64,000 nucleotides of DNA from Candidatus Hydrogenedentota bacterium (GCA_016182605.1 JACPGE010000044.1:183465-247464); one strand, 5' to 3'; positions 16,852 to 26,998 are shown, counted from the first letter of the stretch. Program-made: numbers and translations. Notes: a model not told the origin generated them from the letters alone.

Positions 16852-18732
16852 TCAGACCGGTTCGACCAGGAGCGGCACTTCGTAAAGGTGATCGCTAGCG
16901 CCTTCCAGCACGCGCGGCAAGTCCAACGCCATGAATGCCGGGGCCATCACGTAGCGGAATTCATAGGCCTTCGCCAATCGCACCCATTCCGCCCTGGTTC
17001 TGCCCGGCCACACGGTGTGCCACGGCTGGTCGAAACCGGGACTCGACGGTCCGTTCATGAGATCGATGCCGTAGACTTCCGTGTACAGCTTCTGAAGCGA
17101 CGGCGCAATGGCGGGCTTGTAGGGCACCCAGGTGATGGTGGCCATGTCGGTCATGACGGGATGATAGAGGCGCGCCTGGAGTCCCTCCTGCTGGTGGCGC
17201 ACGAGGATCAGGGCGCGATCGTCGCCGCGCTGCGCCAACAGTGCGCGCACATCGGCCTCGAAGGAAGATAGGGGAAGCTGCTCCCGATGCCGCGCCTCCT
17301 GCACAAGCAGCAGAATGCAGGACGTTGCGCCGAGCACGGCGGCCCAGGGCCATCCGTTTTCGAATGCGGGACGCCGCCACACCGCGAGGACGAAGATGCA
17401 GCCCGCGGCGGCGCAGGCGCCACCGAACTGATGGAACCAGGCCGTGAGCGCCAGGCCGCACAGCCACGCGCCCATCCAGAAAGAGCGCGCACGCAAAGCG
17501 GGGAATTCACCGAGTGCGCTTGCCGCCGCGCCACCCAGAATCAGGAAAAGGAATCCCTCGCCGCCGCCGAGATAGCGCGCAAAGAGTTCCCCCGGAAGAA
17601 AGTATGCGGCCAGGGGGCGCAGGATGCCACCTGCAAGGACCGCAATAAGTAACAACGTTGCCCGCTTGTGCGTTCCAGCCCCCGCCAGCACCACCACACA
17701 GAGCGGAATCAGCACGACGGTGGCGTGGTTCATGAGCCGGTAGGGCATCCAGCGCACGAGAATGGCGGGGGTGTCTACGCCCAGCGCGTAGTGGATAAAC
17801 ATGATGGGCCATACGATCGCGCAGAGGGTTGCAATATAAATTGCACCATGCCACAGCGCGTCTTGCCGCGTGGGCCTGCGCGCAAGGATGCATGCGGCAA
17901 GGAGCGCCGCGGCTCCCATGGACAGGTGCGCCGTGTCGAAGGTGAGTGCGCGGTGGGAAGCCCAGTGCTGCATGTACCCGTGCAGGATCTCTCCTGGATC
18001 CTGGGTGGAGAAGTACGGCCCGGACACGGGTAAGGGCAGGCTTTGCCGCCAGACCAAGAGCCACACTGCGCCGCTCACGGTGAGGCCTGCTGCGCCGCAC
18101 AGCGCGAGGCGCCAACGTTCGCGTGAAAACGGGGCTTCACCATCCAGCAGCGACGTAGCGGCAAGAAAGAGCGCCACCGGCGGAAACTGGCCCAAATGCA
18201 AGGCGGGCAACAGACCAGCGATGAGACACGCCGCGCGCCGCCAGCCGCCAGCGTAGAGGGCGGCGATCAGCAGCGCACAGCCCAGCCCCACCTGTCCGTT
18301 GGAATACAGTTCCGGCCACACCTGCACCGGGTAGGTGCTGAAGAATTGCACGTGAATGCCCAGAAGCACCAAGGCCGCGGCAACGATGCCCCAGCGCGTT
18401 TCGCGGGTGCAGGCCACGGCAAAGAGATGGACGGGAAACACGGTCATGAAAAGGAAGAGCACATTCCGGAGACCGTTCAGAAGGAGGGGGCTTTCGGTGA
18501 GGCGCATGAGCCAGGCCAGGCCCTGGGTTTGCAGGCTGAACATGCTGAACACGTACTGGGGAAGAGGATGATCGGGCGGATAGGGAACCGCCCCCGCGAT
18601 GACCTGGGCGAACTCGTAGTTCTCGTCCCAGCGCACGCCGCGAAGCGCGACCGCAACCAGGCTGAATACGCCCCAGAGGGCAACCGCATGGGCGATTGCG
18701 CGTGGCGGAAGTGGCGGCGCGCCGCTCTGCAC
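16852..18732 (-). CDS. Polytopic membrane protein, possible GT-C-like glycosyltransferase fold
   Basis: A 626-residue protein with at least eleven hydrophobic segments over residues 15-480 and a soluble C-terminal domain (about 490-626). The early segment carries WDENYEFAQVIAG near residue 35, an acidic loop after the first helix as in GT-C (ArnT/PMT-like) glycosyltransferases, where an aspartate or glutamate is catalytic. I cannot match a named family. It is the last gene of a reverse operon behind DUF4838-like and DUF1080 genes, with a 30-base gap, so a link to glycan processing is plausible. It is convergent with the preceding anchored protein. Confidence 0.65.
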   Translation of the reverse strand: MQSGAPPLPPRAIAHAVALWGVFSLVAVALRGVRWDENYEFAQVIAGAVPYPPDHPLPQYVFSMFSLQTQGLAWLMRLTESPLLLNGLRNVLFLFMTVFPVHLFAVACTRETRWGIVAAALVLLGIHVQFFSTYPVQVWPELYSNGQVGLGCALLIAALYAGGWRRAACLIAGLLPALHLGQFPPVALFLAATSLLDGEAPFSRERWRLALCGAAGLTVSGAVWLLVWRQSLPLPVSGPYFSTQDPGEILHGYMQHWASHRALTFDTAHLSMGAAALLAACILARRPTRQDALWHGAIYIATLCAIVWPIMFIHYALGVDTPAILVRWMPYRLMNHATVVLIPLCVVVLAGAGTHKRATLLLIAVLAGGILRPLAAYFLPGELFARYLGGGEGFLFLILGGAAASALGEFPALRARSFWMGAWLCGLALTAWFHQFGGACAAAGCIFVLAVWRRPAFENGWPWAAVLGATSCILLLVQEARHREQLPLSSFEADVRALLAQRGDDRALILVRHQQEGLQARLYHPVMTDMATITWVPYKPAIAPSLQKLYTEVYGIDLMNGPSSPGFDQPWHTVWPGRTRAEWVRLAKAYEFRYVMAPAFMALDLPRVLEGASDHLYEVPLLVEPV

Positions 18733-18762
18733 AGTCAGGCTCCTTTCGAATGCATTGGGGGC

Positions 18763-19410
18763 CTACTCTGCCTTCAATTCCTCGATGACGATCTCTTTGT
18801 ACCACGCCTCGCTGGGTTTGCCCGAGTGTATTTGCAAACCGATGATACCCTCTTGCGGGATGCTCTTGTCCGCTTCGGTGTAGTCCACGGTCTGCACACC
18901 GTTGAGCCAGAGTTGAATGCGGGGGCCTTCGCAACGGATGACGTATTCGTTCCAGTCGTTCTCGCGCACGGCCTTCTTCCGCGTCGCTTCATCGGGCGCA
19001 ACGAGGATCTTGTTTCTTCGCGCCTCGTCGTAGAGCGCGCCCCAGTAGTGCTGCCCCAGATCGGCCTGGTAGCCGCTGACCTCATGGTCGTTGGGCACGC
19101 GCTGGCTGCGGAACTGGATGCCCGCGTTAACGTCTTCGCCGGTGATCTTCGCCTTCAGGCGCAGTTCGAAATTCCGGTATTGCTTCGTGGTGCAGAGAAA
19201 ATCGTTGTGCGCGATCGGCGCCTGCAATGTCCCGCCCACGATGGCGCCCTCCTCGATGCGGAAGATGGCGAGGTTGCCCTCCCACCCGGTAAAGGTCTTG
19301 CCATCGAAGAGGGACGACGTTCCCGCAGGGGCCACCCCGGCGCACAGCAGGGCCGTGAGGCAGGCGATTGCCGGCCAGATCTTTCGATTGCAGACAGGCG
19401 CTATCGTCAT
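18763..19410 (-). CDS. Secreted DUF1080 (3-keto-disaccharide hydrolase-like) protein
   Basis: A 215-residue protein with a Sec signal (about residues 1-29). The mature domain is one DUF1080 jelly roll: SLFDGKTFTGWEGNLAIFRIEEGAI-type start, NAGIQFRSQRVPNDHEVSGYQAD in the middle, and GIIGLQIHSGKPSEAWYKEI at the end. It is a paralogue of the DUF1080 gene ending at 8604 but only modestly similar. It lies 58 bases after the glycosidase-like gene and 30 bases before the membrane protein gene, in one operon. Function is presumably sugar hydrolysis outside the cytoplasm. Confidence 0.88.
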   Translation of the reverse strand: MTIAPVCNRKIWPAIACLTALLCAGVAPAGTSSLFDGKTFTGWEGNLAIFRIEEGAIVGGTLQAPIAHNDFLCTTKQYRNFELRLKAKITGEDVNAGIQFRSQRVPNDHEVSGYQADLGQHYWGALYDEARRNKILVAPDEATRKKAVRENDWNEYVIRCEGPRIQLWLNGVQTVDYTEADKSIPQEGIIGLQIHSGKPSEAWYKEIVIEELKAE

Positions 19411-19468
19411 CGTGGTATCCTTTCATTGCGCGGACGCGTGCCGCACCAGGCACACTTGCCCGGGCTCC

Positions 19469-21844
19469 TCATGGCGCGAGCGTCCAAAAGAAGGCGCGGC
19501 GGTGGAGGCCGCCACGGGCATTGCGATCCGGGGGGAGGGTGTTTACCAGCACGGCTACGGTGTTGAGCTTCCCGGGCTGTACATGGCTGGTCACATCGAT
19601 GTCGAAGGGATTCTTGGTGTCCTGCCGTTCGCGGTGATCGGCCAGGACGCCGTTGACCCAGACCCACAGGCCGGTGTTGTAGACTCCCCCCAGGGTCAGG
19701 CGCACGGGCTTCCCTTCGATATCGCCGGGCAGGGCAACCGCTGCGCGGTACCAGGCTTTGCCGGCGTAGGCCCAGCCCCGTTCGTCCTGGTAGCCCTGCA
19801 TTTCCCAGTGGAGCGTGCTGTCAATGGTGTCCCAGGGCTGGCCGTTGGCGGGCAGATACCACTGGTAGAGCACGCCTCGCTCCTCGGGATCGGTCTTGAA
19901 TTCCCAGCGCAGGGGGAGCAGGGCCAACCGTGTTCCCACCGTGCCGTCACTTTGATGGGCCAGCTTCTGGTAGGTCTCGCGGTAGTACTCCAGGGTGCTG
20001 GAGTGTCCCCGCGCCCATTCGGGCGTGTGGGGGAGCAAGGCGGGATCCGTCTTGGCCAATTCGTCGCGCAGCGCGCCCATGCGATCGGCCTGCTGAACGG
20101 CCTGGGCGAATTCGCCGCGCTCTGCCGCCCCTTCCATGGCGAGAAAGGCCTGGATGTGCTCGTGGACGAGACGGTAGACGCGGATGCGGTCCGCATAGGG
20201 CGCGGTGGAGCCGGCCGCATCTTCCGCGCGGACGAGAAGGTCCTCCAGCGCCGTCATGCATTCCGGAGTCAGGATGGTGCGCCAGGGGGTGAGGCGCCCC
20301 CAGTTCTCGTGAAACGCGGTGGCCGCTACCGCGTCCTCCAGGGTCCAGATGTATTTCTCCAGATCCGCCGCGGCGGGACCGCAAAAGCGGGCGCAATAGT
20401 CGGCCACGAGTTCGCGCACGTTGGCGTCCGCATCCCACATGAGCTTTGCGCGGATGTAATAGTTCAGGTGGGTGACCATCCAGCAGTTCTGTCCCTCGGT
20501 CCAGAAACCCCAGACGCCGCGTTCCTTGAAATAGGCAAAGTCCGGCTGGAGGTTGTGCAATGCGGGAAAGGGGAGGTTCTCCAGGCCCTTCCCGGGATCG
20601 TAATCGTAGATGAACACGCAATTGAGTTCGCGCGTCCAGCGATCCAGCACGCCCTGATAGATTTGGCGTTGCCAGCAACGGGGATCGCCGATGGGGTGGA
20701 AGGTGCATGAATCCAGCATGGCAGACTGGATGCCGAGGTTGGGGCTCAGGGCGCCGATGCCCTCGGGCGGGAGGACGCGGTTGGCGTAGCCGTTGGTGAA
20801 CAGCCAGCGATCGGGAAACTCCTTATAGACCTCGCGTGCCACGGCGTTTGCGAAGGCAAACCAGGAATCACTGAGGCTGGGTTCGCCAAAACCTTTGCCG
20901 CCGAAGTGGGGAATGGCCCGCTGGCACCGCTCGCAGAAGCACTGGGGATGGCCATCGGGCGGGGCGAAGCCGAAAGTCTTGGCCTCCGGATCGGCGCGGA
21001 AGGTATCGAGAATGGTTTGCACGGCAATGCGCACGGTCTCCGGTTCGGAAAGACAAAGCATGTCTTTCATGCGTTCGCCCTCTTTACCAATGGCATAGAT
21101 GTCCGGGTGGGTGTCGAAGTATTGCTCCGCGGGCGCCAACCGCGTGATGGTGCCGTCCCCGGGCAGGCTCATGCCCTGGAGGGTGGTCATGCGGTTGTGA
21201 TCCTGCCAGGCCGTGAAGTTGGCCCGATCCTCTTCGCTCACCGGCATCCAGCCGGAGTACCAGATATTGCGAAAACGGAAGTCGGGACGTTCCACGCGAT
21301 CGACCGGCTCCACCGAAATGGTATCCAGGGTGGGGAGCACCTCGCCCCAAGGGCCGGGGAAATACCAACGGCACCCGAGGGACTCCAGGAAGGCATATAC
21401 GGCGAAGATCGTACCCCGGTAGGGGCCGGACTCGTTGCCCGCGAGCACGAGCGTAGTGTCCGTCGCCCGGAGGACGAAACCCTCCTCGTTCATTTGCAGC
21501 GTGAAGCCGGATGGGATATCGATGCCAAGTTCCTTCACCGCGGGGCCGGGTCCAATCAGAATGCGCGCCCCGCCCGCCGTATCCGCTTTGGATACGATTT
21601 CCAGTCGCACCCCGCTGATGCGCTCCAGACAGGATTGGAGTTCCTGCGCGGCTTGGGTGCTCACGGCGCCCGATTCAGGCGGCAACACGATGACTGCCCG
21701 GGCTTCTCCGCGCTCCACGAGCACCAATGCTGCCTGGGCGGACGGGAGCAGTGCCGCAACGAAACAGAGAAAAACGGCTGAGTAAGCGCCCATTCGGGGA
21801 CGGCTCGCAGCGAGCGCCATGCCGGATAACATGTGCAGGCACAT
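19469..21844 (-). CDS. Secreted DUF4838-type, GH20-like glycoside hydrolase
   Basis: A 791-residue protein. After a Sec signal (residues about 20-40), residues 50-150 form the non-catalytic domain common in GH20/GH67-like enzymes, with the block GPYRGTIFAVYAFLESLGCRW at about 140. The central (beta/alpha)-barrel carries FGFAPPDGHPQCFCERCQRA near residue 310 and YDYDPGKGLENLPFPA near 430, both typical of DUF4838 proteins. The C-terminus is a jelly roll that probably binds carbohydrate. ATG 21844 is chosen for its GGAAAGGG site 9 bases upstream; the frame extends further but without a start context. It heads a three-gene operon with DUF1080 and a membrane protein. Confidence 0.85.
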   Translation of the reverse strand: MCLHMLSGMALAASRPRMGAYSAVFLCFVAALLPSAQAALVLVERGEARAVIVLPPESGAVSTQAAQELQSCLERISGVRLEIVSKADTAGGARILIGPGPAVKELGIDIPSGFTLQMNEEGFVLRATDTTLVLAGNESGPYRGTIFAVYAFLESLGCRWYFPGPWGEVLPTLDTISVEPVDRVERPDFRFRNIWYSGWMPVSEEDRANFTAWQDHNRMTTLQGMSLPGDGTITRLAPAEQYFDTHPDIYAIGKEGERMKDMLCLSEPETVRIAVQTILDTFRADPEAKTFGFAPPDGHPQCFCERCQRAIPHFGGKGFGEPSLSDSWFAFANAVAREVYKEFPDRWLFTNGYANRVLPPEGIGALSPNLGIQSAMLDSCTFHPIGDPRCWQRQIYQGVLDRWTRELNCVFIYDYDPGKGLENLPFPALHNLQPDFAYFKERGVWGFWTEGQNCWMVTHLNYYIRAKLMWDADANVRELVADYCARFCGPAAADLEKYIWTLEDAVAATAFHENWGRLTPWRTILTPECMTALEDLLVRAEDAAGSTAPYADRIRVYRLVHEHIQAFLAMEGAAERGEFAQAVQQADRMGALRDELAKTDPALLPHTPEWARGHSSTLEYYRETYQKLAHQSDGTVGTRLALLPLRWEFKTDPEERGVLYQWYLPANGQPWDTIDSTLHWEMQGYQDERGWAYAGKAWYRAAVALPGDIEGKPVRLTLGGVYNTGLWVWVNGVLADHRERQDTKNPFDIDVTSHVQPGKLNTVAVLVNTLPPDRNARGGLHRRAFFWTLAP

Positions 21845-22187
21845 TGGAGTGGACCCTTTCCAGCCACCGGAAAAACAAACGCGCAAGAACCAGGCGGACC
21901 AATCACGGAGCGCGACTGCCAAGGCCCGTGGAAACACCCACCACCCCGGGCCACTCAGAGAGCAAAGGTGGAACTCCGATTCGCGGATACTTGCTTGTGA
22001 CACGGTACCGGCCGCATCTTGGTATGGGAATGGTATTCGATACTGGCAGCGGCGCGCAATGGAGCGGCCGGGGACGGCGGGGGCGCCGCAAAGCCAGGGC
22101 TGGAGCGCGAAATTTTTTTGAGGCGGAAATGCCCGTTTTCGTGTACGATGATGCGGGCTGTGTCAACCAAACAAGAGGAGAACCACC
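21845..22187. other. Divergent intergenic region
   Basis: About 340 bases between the reverse glycosidase-like gene and the forward formaldehyde dehydrogenase gene. It must hold both promoters. A T-run at about 22112-22118 and a strong AGAGGAGA ribosome binding site before 22188 are visible, but I see no confident -35/-10 pair. Confidence 0.35.
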
Positions 22188-23375
22188 ATGGCAAGTAATC
22201 GGGGTGTGGCGTATGTCAAGGCCGGGGTTGTGGAAGTGCAAAGCATCGACTTCCCCAAACTCGCGATCGGAAGCCGCAAGTGCGAACATGGCGTCATTCT
22301 GAAGATCGTATCCACCAATATCTGCGGCAGCGACCAGCATATGGTCCGCGGACGGACCACGGCGCCGGCCGGGCTCGTGCTGGGGCATGAGATTACCGGC
22401 GAGGTGATTGAAGCGGGCCGCGACGTGGAGTTCATCAAGGCCGGTGACATTGTCTCCGTGCCGTTCAACATCGCGTGCGGGCGCTGCCGGAACTGCAAGG
22501 AAGGCAAGACGGGCATCTGCCTGGAAGTGAACCCGGCGCGGCCCGGCGCGGCCTATGGCTACGTGGACATGGGCGGCTGGGTCGGCGGACAGGCGGAGTA
22601 CGTCATGGTCCCCTATGCCGACTTCAACCTGCTGCGCTTTCCCGACAAGGCCCAGGCCCTTTCGAAAATCAAGGATCTCACGTTGCTTTCCGACATCTTC
22701 CCCACGGGCTACCATGGCGCCGTGACGGCGGGCGTCGGCCCGGGCAGCATCGTCTACATCGCAGGCGCCGGTCCGGTCGGGCTGGCGTCCGCGGCGTCGT
22801 GCCACCTGCTGGGCGCGGCGTGCGTCATCGTGGGCGACCTGATCGACGAACGCCTGGCCCAGGCGCGCAGCTTCGGCTGCGAGACCGTGGACCTGAAGAA
22901 ATCCGCCACGCTGGCCGAACAGATAGAGCAAATAATCGGCGTGCCGGAAGTGGACGCCGCTGTGGATTGCGTCGGTTTCGAAGCACGGGGGCATGGAAGT
23001 TGTTGCGGCGTGGAGCAGCCGGCGACGGTGCTCAACGCGGCGATGGAAATTACACGCGCCGGTGGTGCCATTGGGATACCCGGTCTGTATGTGACGGGCG
23101 ACCCGGGCGGGGTGGACGAGAATGCGAAAGTGGGCAACCTGAGCATCCGCATCGGGCTGGGCTGGGCAAAGTCCCACTACTTCACCACGGGCCAGTGCCC
23201 GGTGATGAAGTACCACCGCCAGTTGATGCAATGCATCTTGCACGACAAGATCCAGATCGCGAAGGCGGTCAATGTGGAGGTCATCAGCCTCGACGCGGCG
23301 CCCCAAGGCTACAAGGACTTCGACAAGGGCGCGGCGAAGAAGTACGTCATCGATCCCCACGGAATGGTGGCCTAA
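22188..23375 (+). CDS. fdhA: Glutathione-independent formaldehyde dehydrogenase, zinc-dependent
   Basis: A 395-residue cytoplasmic medium-chain dehydrogenase, against 398-399 for the Pseudomonas putida enzyme. It oxidises formaldehyde to formate with tightly bound NAD, or dismutates aldehydes. The catalytic zinc site is seen as NICGSD with C46 and D49 and GHEITGEV near residue 66; the structural zinc site is CGRCRNCKEGKTGIC near residue 96. The nucleotide loop is GAGPVGLAS near 182. The long insertion with GVEQPATVLNAAMEITRAGG and GLYVTGDPGG is specific to the glutathione-independent class. An AGAGGAGA site precedes the ATG by 6 bases. A hairpin follows the stop, so it is probably monocistronic. 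Confidence 0.93.
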   Translation: MASNRGVAYVKAGVVEVQSIDFPKLAIGSRKCEHGVILKIVSTNICGSDQHMVRGRTTAPAGLVLGHEITGEVIEAGRDVEFIKAGDIVSVPFNIACGRCRNCKEGKTGICLEVNPARPGAAYGYVDMGGWVGGQAEYVMVPYADFNLLRFPDKAQALSKIKDLTLLSDIFPTGYHGAVTAGVGPGSIVYIAGAGPVGLASAASCHLLGAACVIVGDLIDERLAQARSFGCETVDLKKSATLAEQIEQIIGVPEVDAAVDCVGFEARGHGSCCGVEQPATVLNAAMEITRAGGAIGIPGLYVTGDPGGVDENAKVGNLSIRIGLGWAKSHYFTTGQCPVMKYHRQLMQCILHDKIQIAKAVNVEVISLDAAPQGYKDFDKGAAKKYVIDPHGMVA

Positions 23376-23399
23376 GCCATCCCCATCACGTCAGCTCGA

Positions 23400-23429
23400 A
23401 CGCGGCCGTCATTAGGTTGGCGGCCGCGT
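23400..23429 (+). terminator. Hairpin after fdhA
   Basis: ACGCGGCCG at 23400 pairs with CGGCCGCGT at 23421 around a 12-base loop. The stem is GC-rich; a short T-tract (GTTTCC) follows, so termination is likely but not strong. Confidence 0.5.
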
Positions 23430-23527
23430 GCCGTTTCCGTTGATCCGGGAAATGCGTGTATCATTTGTCTGCGTGGCCGCGTGCGCGCGGATCGTTTTCA
23501 ACCACAACGGGAAAGTGGGCCGGTCTT

Positions 23528-25342
23528 ATGGGTGCCAAGAGCTTGCGTGGACGGGTCTTGATCGCACTGATCTTTTCCTCCCTTGTGCCGCTCCTTGCCG
23601 TCGCCTATCAAGGCTATCATTGCGGACGCATGGCCGTGATGGATCTGCTGGAACTGCACGCGGCCTCCATCGCCGAATCGCACCGTGCGGCGCTGGTGAG
23701 CCAGATCGAGGAGCGAAAGCACGACCTTGCAGCGTTTGGAAGGTCCCCGCTGCTCCTTGCGCAGGTGCAGGATCTGCTTCGAAGCGGCAATCCCGATGCG
23801 GCCGGGATCATGGAAGCCATGCTGAAATCGGAGTTCGACGCTCAAACTCTGTTCGATACGGCCGCCATCCTCGACTTGAACTGGAACCGCCTCGCCGCAC
23901 TCCACGAGGAAGCCTCCGGACTCAGCGGGCAACTGAACGGCGAGCTGCGGCAACGGATCGCTTCAACGGACGCCGTTGCGGCTGTCATGACCCAAGGAAA
24001 GGATACTACCAAGGCTTTCGTCTATGCTGGCGCCCAGATCCGGGACGAGAATGGCGCGCCCATTGCCTATGTGGCCGCACGGCTTGATCTTTCCGCAAGC
24101 TTGTTGCCCGTGCATCAGGGTGGAAACGGATACCGGGAGCCGGGAAAGGCCTATCTCGTGCAGCAGGACGCTGCAAACGCTTCCATCCCGCTGAATGCCA
24201 ACGGCACGGCGCACTCGCCTGTGCTTGAACCACCGCAGGCCGGCGCCATAGACAGGAAGAGCGCCGGGAGCGCGCAGGAAGTGGCCCGTGCATCCATGGC
24301 CAGCATGAATCAGTCCGTGATCCGCGCGGAAAGCCCGTTGCCCTGGCAGGGATGGGCGCTTGCGGTCGAGGTAAATGGAGACGAGGCGATGTCCTGGGTG
24401 GACACCTTGCTGCTGCGCGCCATGCTGATGGTGGGCGTGTCGCTGGGCGTCATCGTCGTATTGTCCACGTGGCTTTCCGGCTTGTTGGGCAAACCGCTGG
24501 CCCATTTGGCCGCCGTGGCACACCGGATTTCCGGTGGGCATACCGAGGAACGATTGGGGCCAATGCCGATGTTGGAGGCGGAGGAAGTGCGGCGGGCCTT
24601 CAATCATATGCTGGATGAATTGCGCTCGAAAGAGACCGAGATCGTGCGCACGGCGACGCTGGCCACAGTCGGAGAGCTTACATCGAGCGTCGTTCATGAA
24701 ATGCGCAATCCACTCTCCTCTATCAAGATGAACGTGCAAGCCTTGGGCCGTGTGTTGCCAGGAGATTCCGCGGATGCCGAACTGGCGGCCATCGCCGGCA
24801 TGCAAATACTCCGCCTCGAGGGCATGCTCAACGAGTTGTTGCAGTATGGACGGCCACTCGTCCTTCGACCCGAGCCTGCCGCCGTGGATCTGATAATTGA
24901 CAAAGCCGTGGAATCGGTCCAGGAAGCCGCCGCCTCTCGCGATGTGCGCGTAACATTCGAGAACGCCATGAAGGGATGCATACTGCCGGTCGACGTGGAA
25001 CAGCTCACGCGCGCCCTGAGCAACCTGCTCCGGAATGCGGCCGAGGCTTCTCCGGAAGGCGGGGAAGTCCATGTCTCAGTAACGCGAGGCGGCGCCCACT
25101 CGGGTGAGTGCTGCATGGCAATCGCCGATTCAGGTTCCGGCATCCGCCCCGAACACCTGGATCGGCTTTTCAAGCCCTTCTTCACGACCAAGCACAATGG
25201 CACCGGACTTGGCCTGGCCAATGTGCTCAAAATCGTGCAGTTACATGGCGGGGCCGTTGCGGCGCGCAACCGTGCCGAAGGCGGGGCAGTATTCACGGTT
25301 CATTTGCCCCTGGACCGGGCGCCGGGCAGTTCGCAACCATGA
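23528..25342 (+). CDS. Membrane sensor histidine kinase (NtrB/PrsK-like)
   Basis: A 604-residue inner-membrane kinase. Membrane segments near residues 10-30 and 305-325 flank a periplasmic sensor domain of about 270 residues with a Cache-like look. HAMP follows (about 325-380). The H-box is VVHEMRNPLSSIKMNVQ with the phosphorylated histidine at residue 390, then an N-box NLLRNAAEASPEGG near 502, and G-boxes DSGSGIRPEHLD and GTGLGLANVLKIVQLHGG. The start at 23528 puts the first membrane helix at the N-terminus. It phosphorylates the adjacent NtrC-type regulator, whose gene starts 73 bases later. The signal is unknown. Confidence 0.9.
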   Translation: MGAKSLRGRVLIALIFSSLVPLLAVAYQGYHCGRMAVMDLLELHAASIAESHRAALVSQIEERKHDLAAFGRSPLLLAQVQDLLRSGNPDAAGIMEAMLKSEFDAQTLFDTAAILDLNWNRLAALHEEASGLSGQLNGELRQRIASTDAVAAVMTQGKDTTKAFVYAGAQIRDENGAPIAYVAARLDLSASLLPVHQGGNGYREPGKAYLVQQDAANASIPLNANGTAHSPVLEPPQAGAIDRKSAGSAQEVARASMASMNQSVIRAESPLPWQGWALAVEVNGDEAMSWVDTLLLRAMLMVGVSLGVIVVLSTWLSGLLGKPLAHLAAVAHRISGGHTEERLGPMPMLEAEEVRRAFNHMLDELRSKETEIVRTATLATVGELTSSVVHEMRNPLSSIKMNVQALGRVLPGDSADAELAAIAGMQILRLEGMLNELLQYGRPLVLRPEPAAVDLIIDKAVESVQEAAASRDVRVTFENAMKGCILPVDVEQLTRALSNLLRNAAEASPEGGEVHVSVTRGGAHSGECCMAIADSGSGIRPEHLDRLFKPFFTTKHNGTGLGLANVLKIVQLHGGAVAARNRAEGGAVFTVHLPLDRAPGSSQP

Positions 25343-25415
25343 CCCCGGCAAACCTGGTTGTTTTTGCCGCCCGCGGGAGGGGCTACGCGCTCGAATGCAT
25401 GAAGGAAAGTCTCTA

Positions 25416-26774
25416 ATGCAGATACTGATTGTCGATGATGACCAGGCCCTGTGCCGGTCACTGCAGCTTCTCCTGGAACGGGAGCGCCACCAAGTATTCG
25501 CGGTGCACACGGGGGAGGAGGGAGTCGCAGGCTTGTTGGGCGGGATGTATGACCTGGCGTTTCTGGATCTCAATCTGCCCGGCGCATCGGGCCTGGATAT
25601 ACTCCGCCAGGTGAAGGGAGCGGCCGCCTGCCCGCTCATTGTCATGATTACCGGTGTGCAAGACGCCAAGTCGACCATTGAGGCGATACGCTACGGTGCA
25701 TTCGACTACATTCGCAAACCCTTGGACCTGGACGCCGTTTATGCCGCCGTGGAGAAAGCGTCGGCCCAGTTCGCAGCGGCCAAGATCGTGAAGACGGAAC
25801 CCGTGACGGCAGGGAGCCGCACGCCCAGGGAAATCATTGGCGCCCACCCCGCCATCATCGATGTGCTGAAACAAATCGCGCTCGTCTCGGACAGTGGCGT
25901 GCCCGTGCTGATCCAGGGGGAAAGTGGAACCGGCAAGGAACTCGTGGCCAGAGCCCTGCATGAAACCGGAAATCCCGGAACGCCCTTTGTTGCCGTAAAC
26001 TGCTCGGCGGTCGTGCCGACCTTGCTGGAAAGCGAGCTCTTCGGCCATGTGAAGGGCGCCTTCACCGGGGCAGACGCAGACAAGACGGGCAAGCTGGAAG
26101 CCGCGGGCGCGGGAACGGTTTTCTTCGACGAGATCGGCGATATGTCCATTGAGTTGCAGGCAAAGCTGCTGCGGGTCTTGCAGGAGCGCGAGTTCGAGCG
26201 CGTAGGCAGCACGAAGACCCTTCCATTTCGAGCGCGCGTCATCGCGGCAACCCACCGGGATTTGAAGACCATGGCCGCCCAAACCGGCTTTCGCGAGGAT
26301 CTCTATTACCGCCTTGCCGTATCCACCATCCACCTTCCGGCGTTGCGCGAGCGGCGCACCGATATCCCCCTGCTGGTAGAACATATGCTGGGCGGGCTCG
26401 CGCAGGAACTTCACAAAGAAGTGAATGCCATCGACCAAAAAGCCCTGAACCGCTGCATGGCCTACGATTGGCCGGGAAACGTGCGCGAGCTCGCCAATGT
26501 GCTGACCCGCGCCGTATTGCTGGCGCGCGGCCCCGTGCTGACGGACTTGATGGTGGGCAATGCCATGGGAGCGCCGGCGGGAGCCACCGCCCATCAAGGC
26601 GAAATCCGGACATTGCGCGAGATCGAGATGGAGCATATCGAGAAGGCCCTGCTTGCGACGGGATGGAACATCAGCCGCTCGTCGGAACTGCTTGACGTGA
26701 CACGGGTGACGTTGCGCAAGAAGATCGATGACTATGGCCTTCATCGCCCTGGCAATCTTGAAGGCGCGTCCTGA
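25416..26774 (+). CDS. NtrC-family sigma-54-dependent response regulator
   Basis: A 452-residue regulator in three domains. The receiver has LIVDDDQA at the start and its phospho-acceptor aspartate at residue 51 (AFLDLNLPG). The sigma-54 activation domain has Walker A GESGTGKE, the sigma-54-contact loop GAFTGA intact, and Walker B GTVFFDEIGDM. The C-terminal Fis-type HTH reads GWNISRSSELLDVTRVTLRKKI. An AAGGAAAG site precedes the ATG. It must therefore activate sigma-54 promoters; two candidates lie within the next 1 kb, each before a small secreted-protein gene. Pairing with the kinase upstream is strongly supported by adjacency. Confidence 0.95.
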   Translation: MQILIVDDDQALCRSLQLLLERERHQVFAVHTGEEGVAGLLGGMYDLAFLDLNLPGASGLDILRQVKGAAACPLIVMITGVQDAKSTIEAIRYGAFDYIRKPLDLDAVYAAVEKASAQFAAAKIVKTEPVTAGSRTPREIIGAHPAIIDVLKQIALVSDSGVPVLIQGESGTGKELVARALHETGNPGTPFVAVNCSAVVPTLLESELFGHVKGAFTGADADKTGKLEAAGAGTVFFDEIGDMSIELQAKLLRVLQEREFERVGSTKTLPFRARVIAATHRDLKTMAAQTGFREDLYYRLAVSTIHLPALRERRTDIPLLVEHMLGGLAQELHKEVNAIDQKALNRCMAYDWPGNVRELANVLTRAVLLARGPVLTDLMVGNAMGAPAGATAHQGEIRTLREIEMEHIEKALLATGWNISRSSELLDVTRVTLRKKIDDYGLHRPGNLEGAS

Positions 26775-26983
26775 ATAGAAGCTCGCCACCAGGGTGGAAA
26801 GGTGCTGGACACCCGACCCTGCCGTAAGCGCGGATCGGGGCGCATCAACGCCGGTATCGCAGCGCCGCGAACGCTTCGCGGACGGATCCACGGGCTGTAA
26901 ATCCAAGGTTTCATGCAGAACAAGCGCGGCGGGCGCGCCACCACCACCGTGCGGGCCGATCGAGGGCCGGGCTTGGCACGTAA

Positions 26984-26998
26984 GTTGCCCTGGGATCG
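26984..26998 (+). promoter_or_regulatory. Sigma-54 (-24/-12) promoter for first small secreted protein
   Basis: TGGCACGTAAGTTGC matches the consensus TGGCAC-N5-TTGC at every fixed position, with the invariant GG and GC spaced 10 apart. It lies 70 bases before the ATG at 27068 and directly after an NtrC-type regulator gene. Confidence 0.85.

Noticed and set aside
21903..23360. 485-residue reverse frame across fdhA
   Set aside because: Shadow of the formaldehyde dehydrogenase gene; no recognisable motif.
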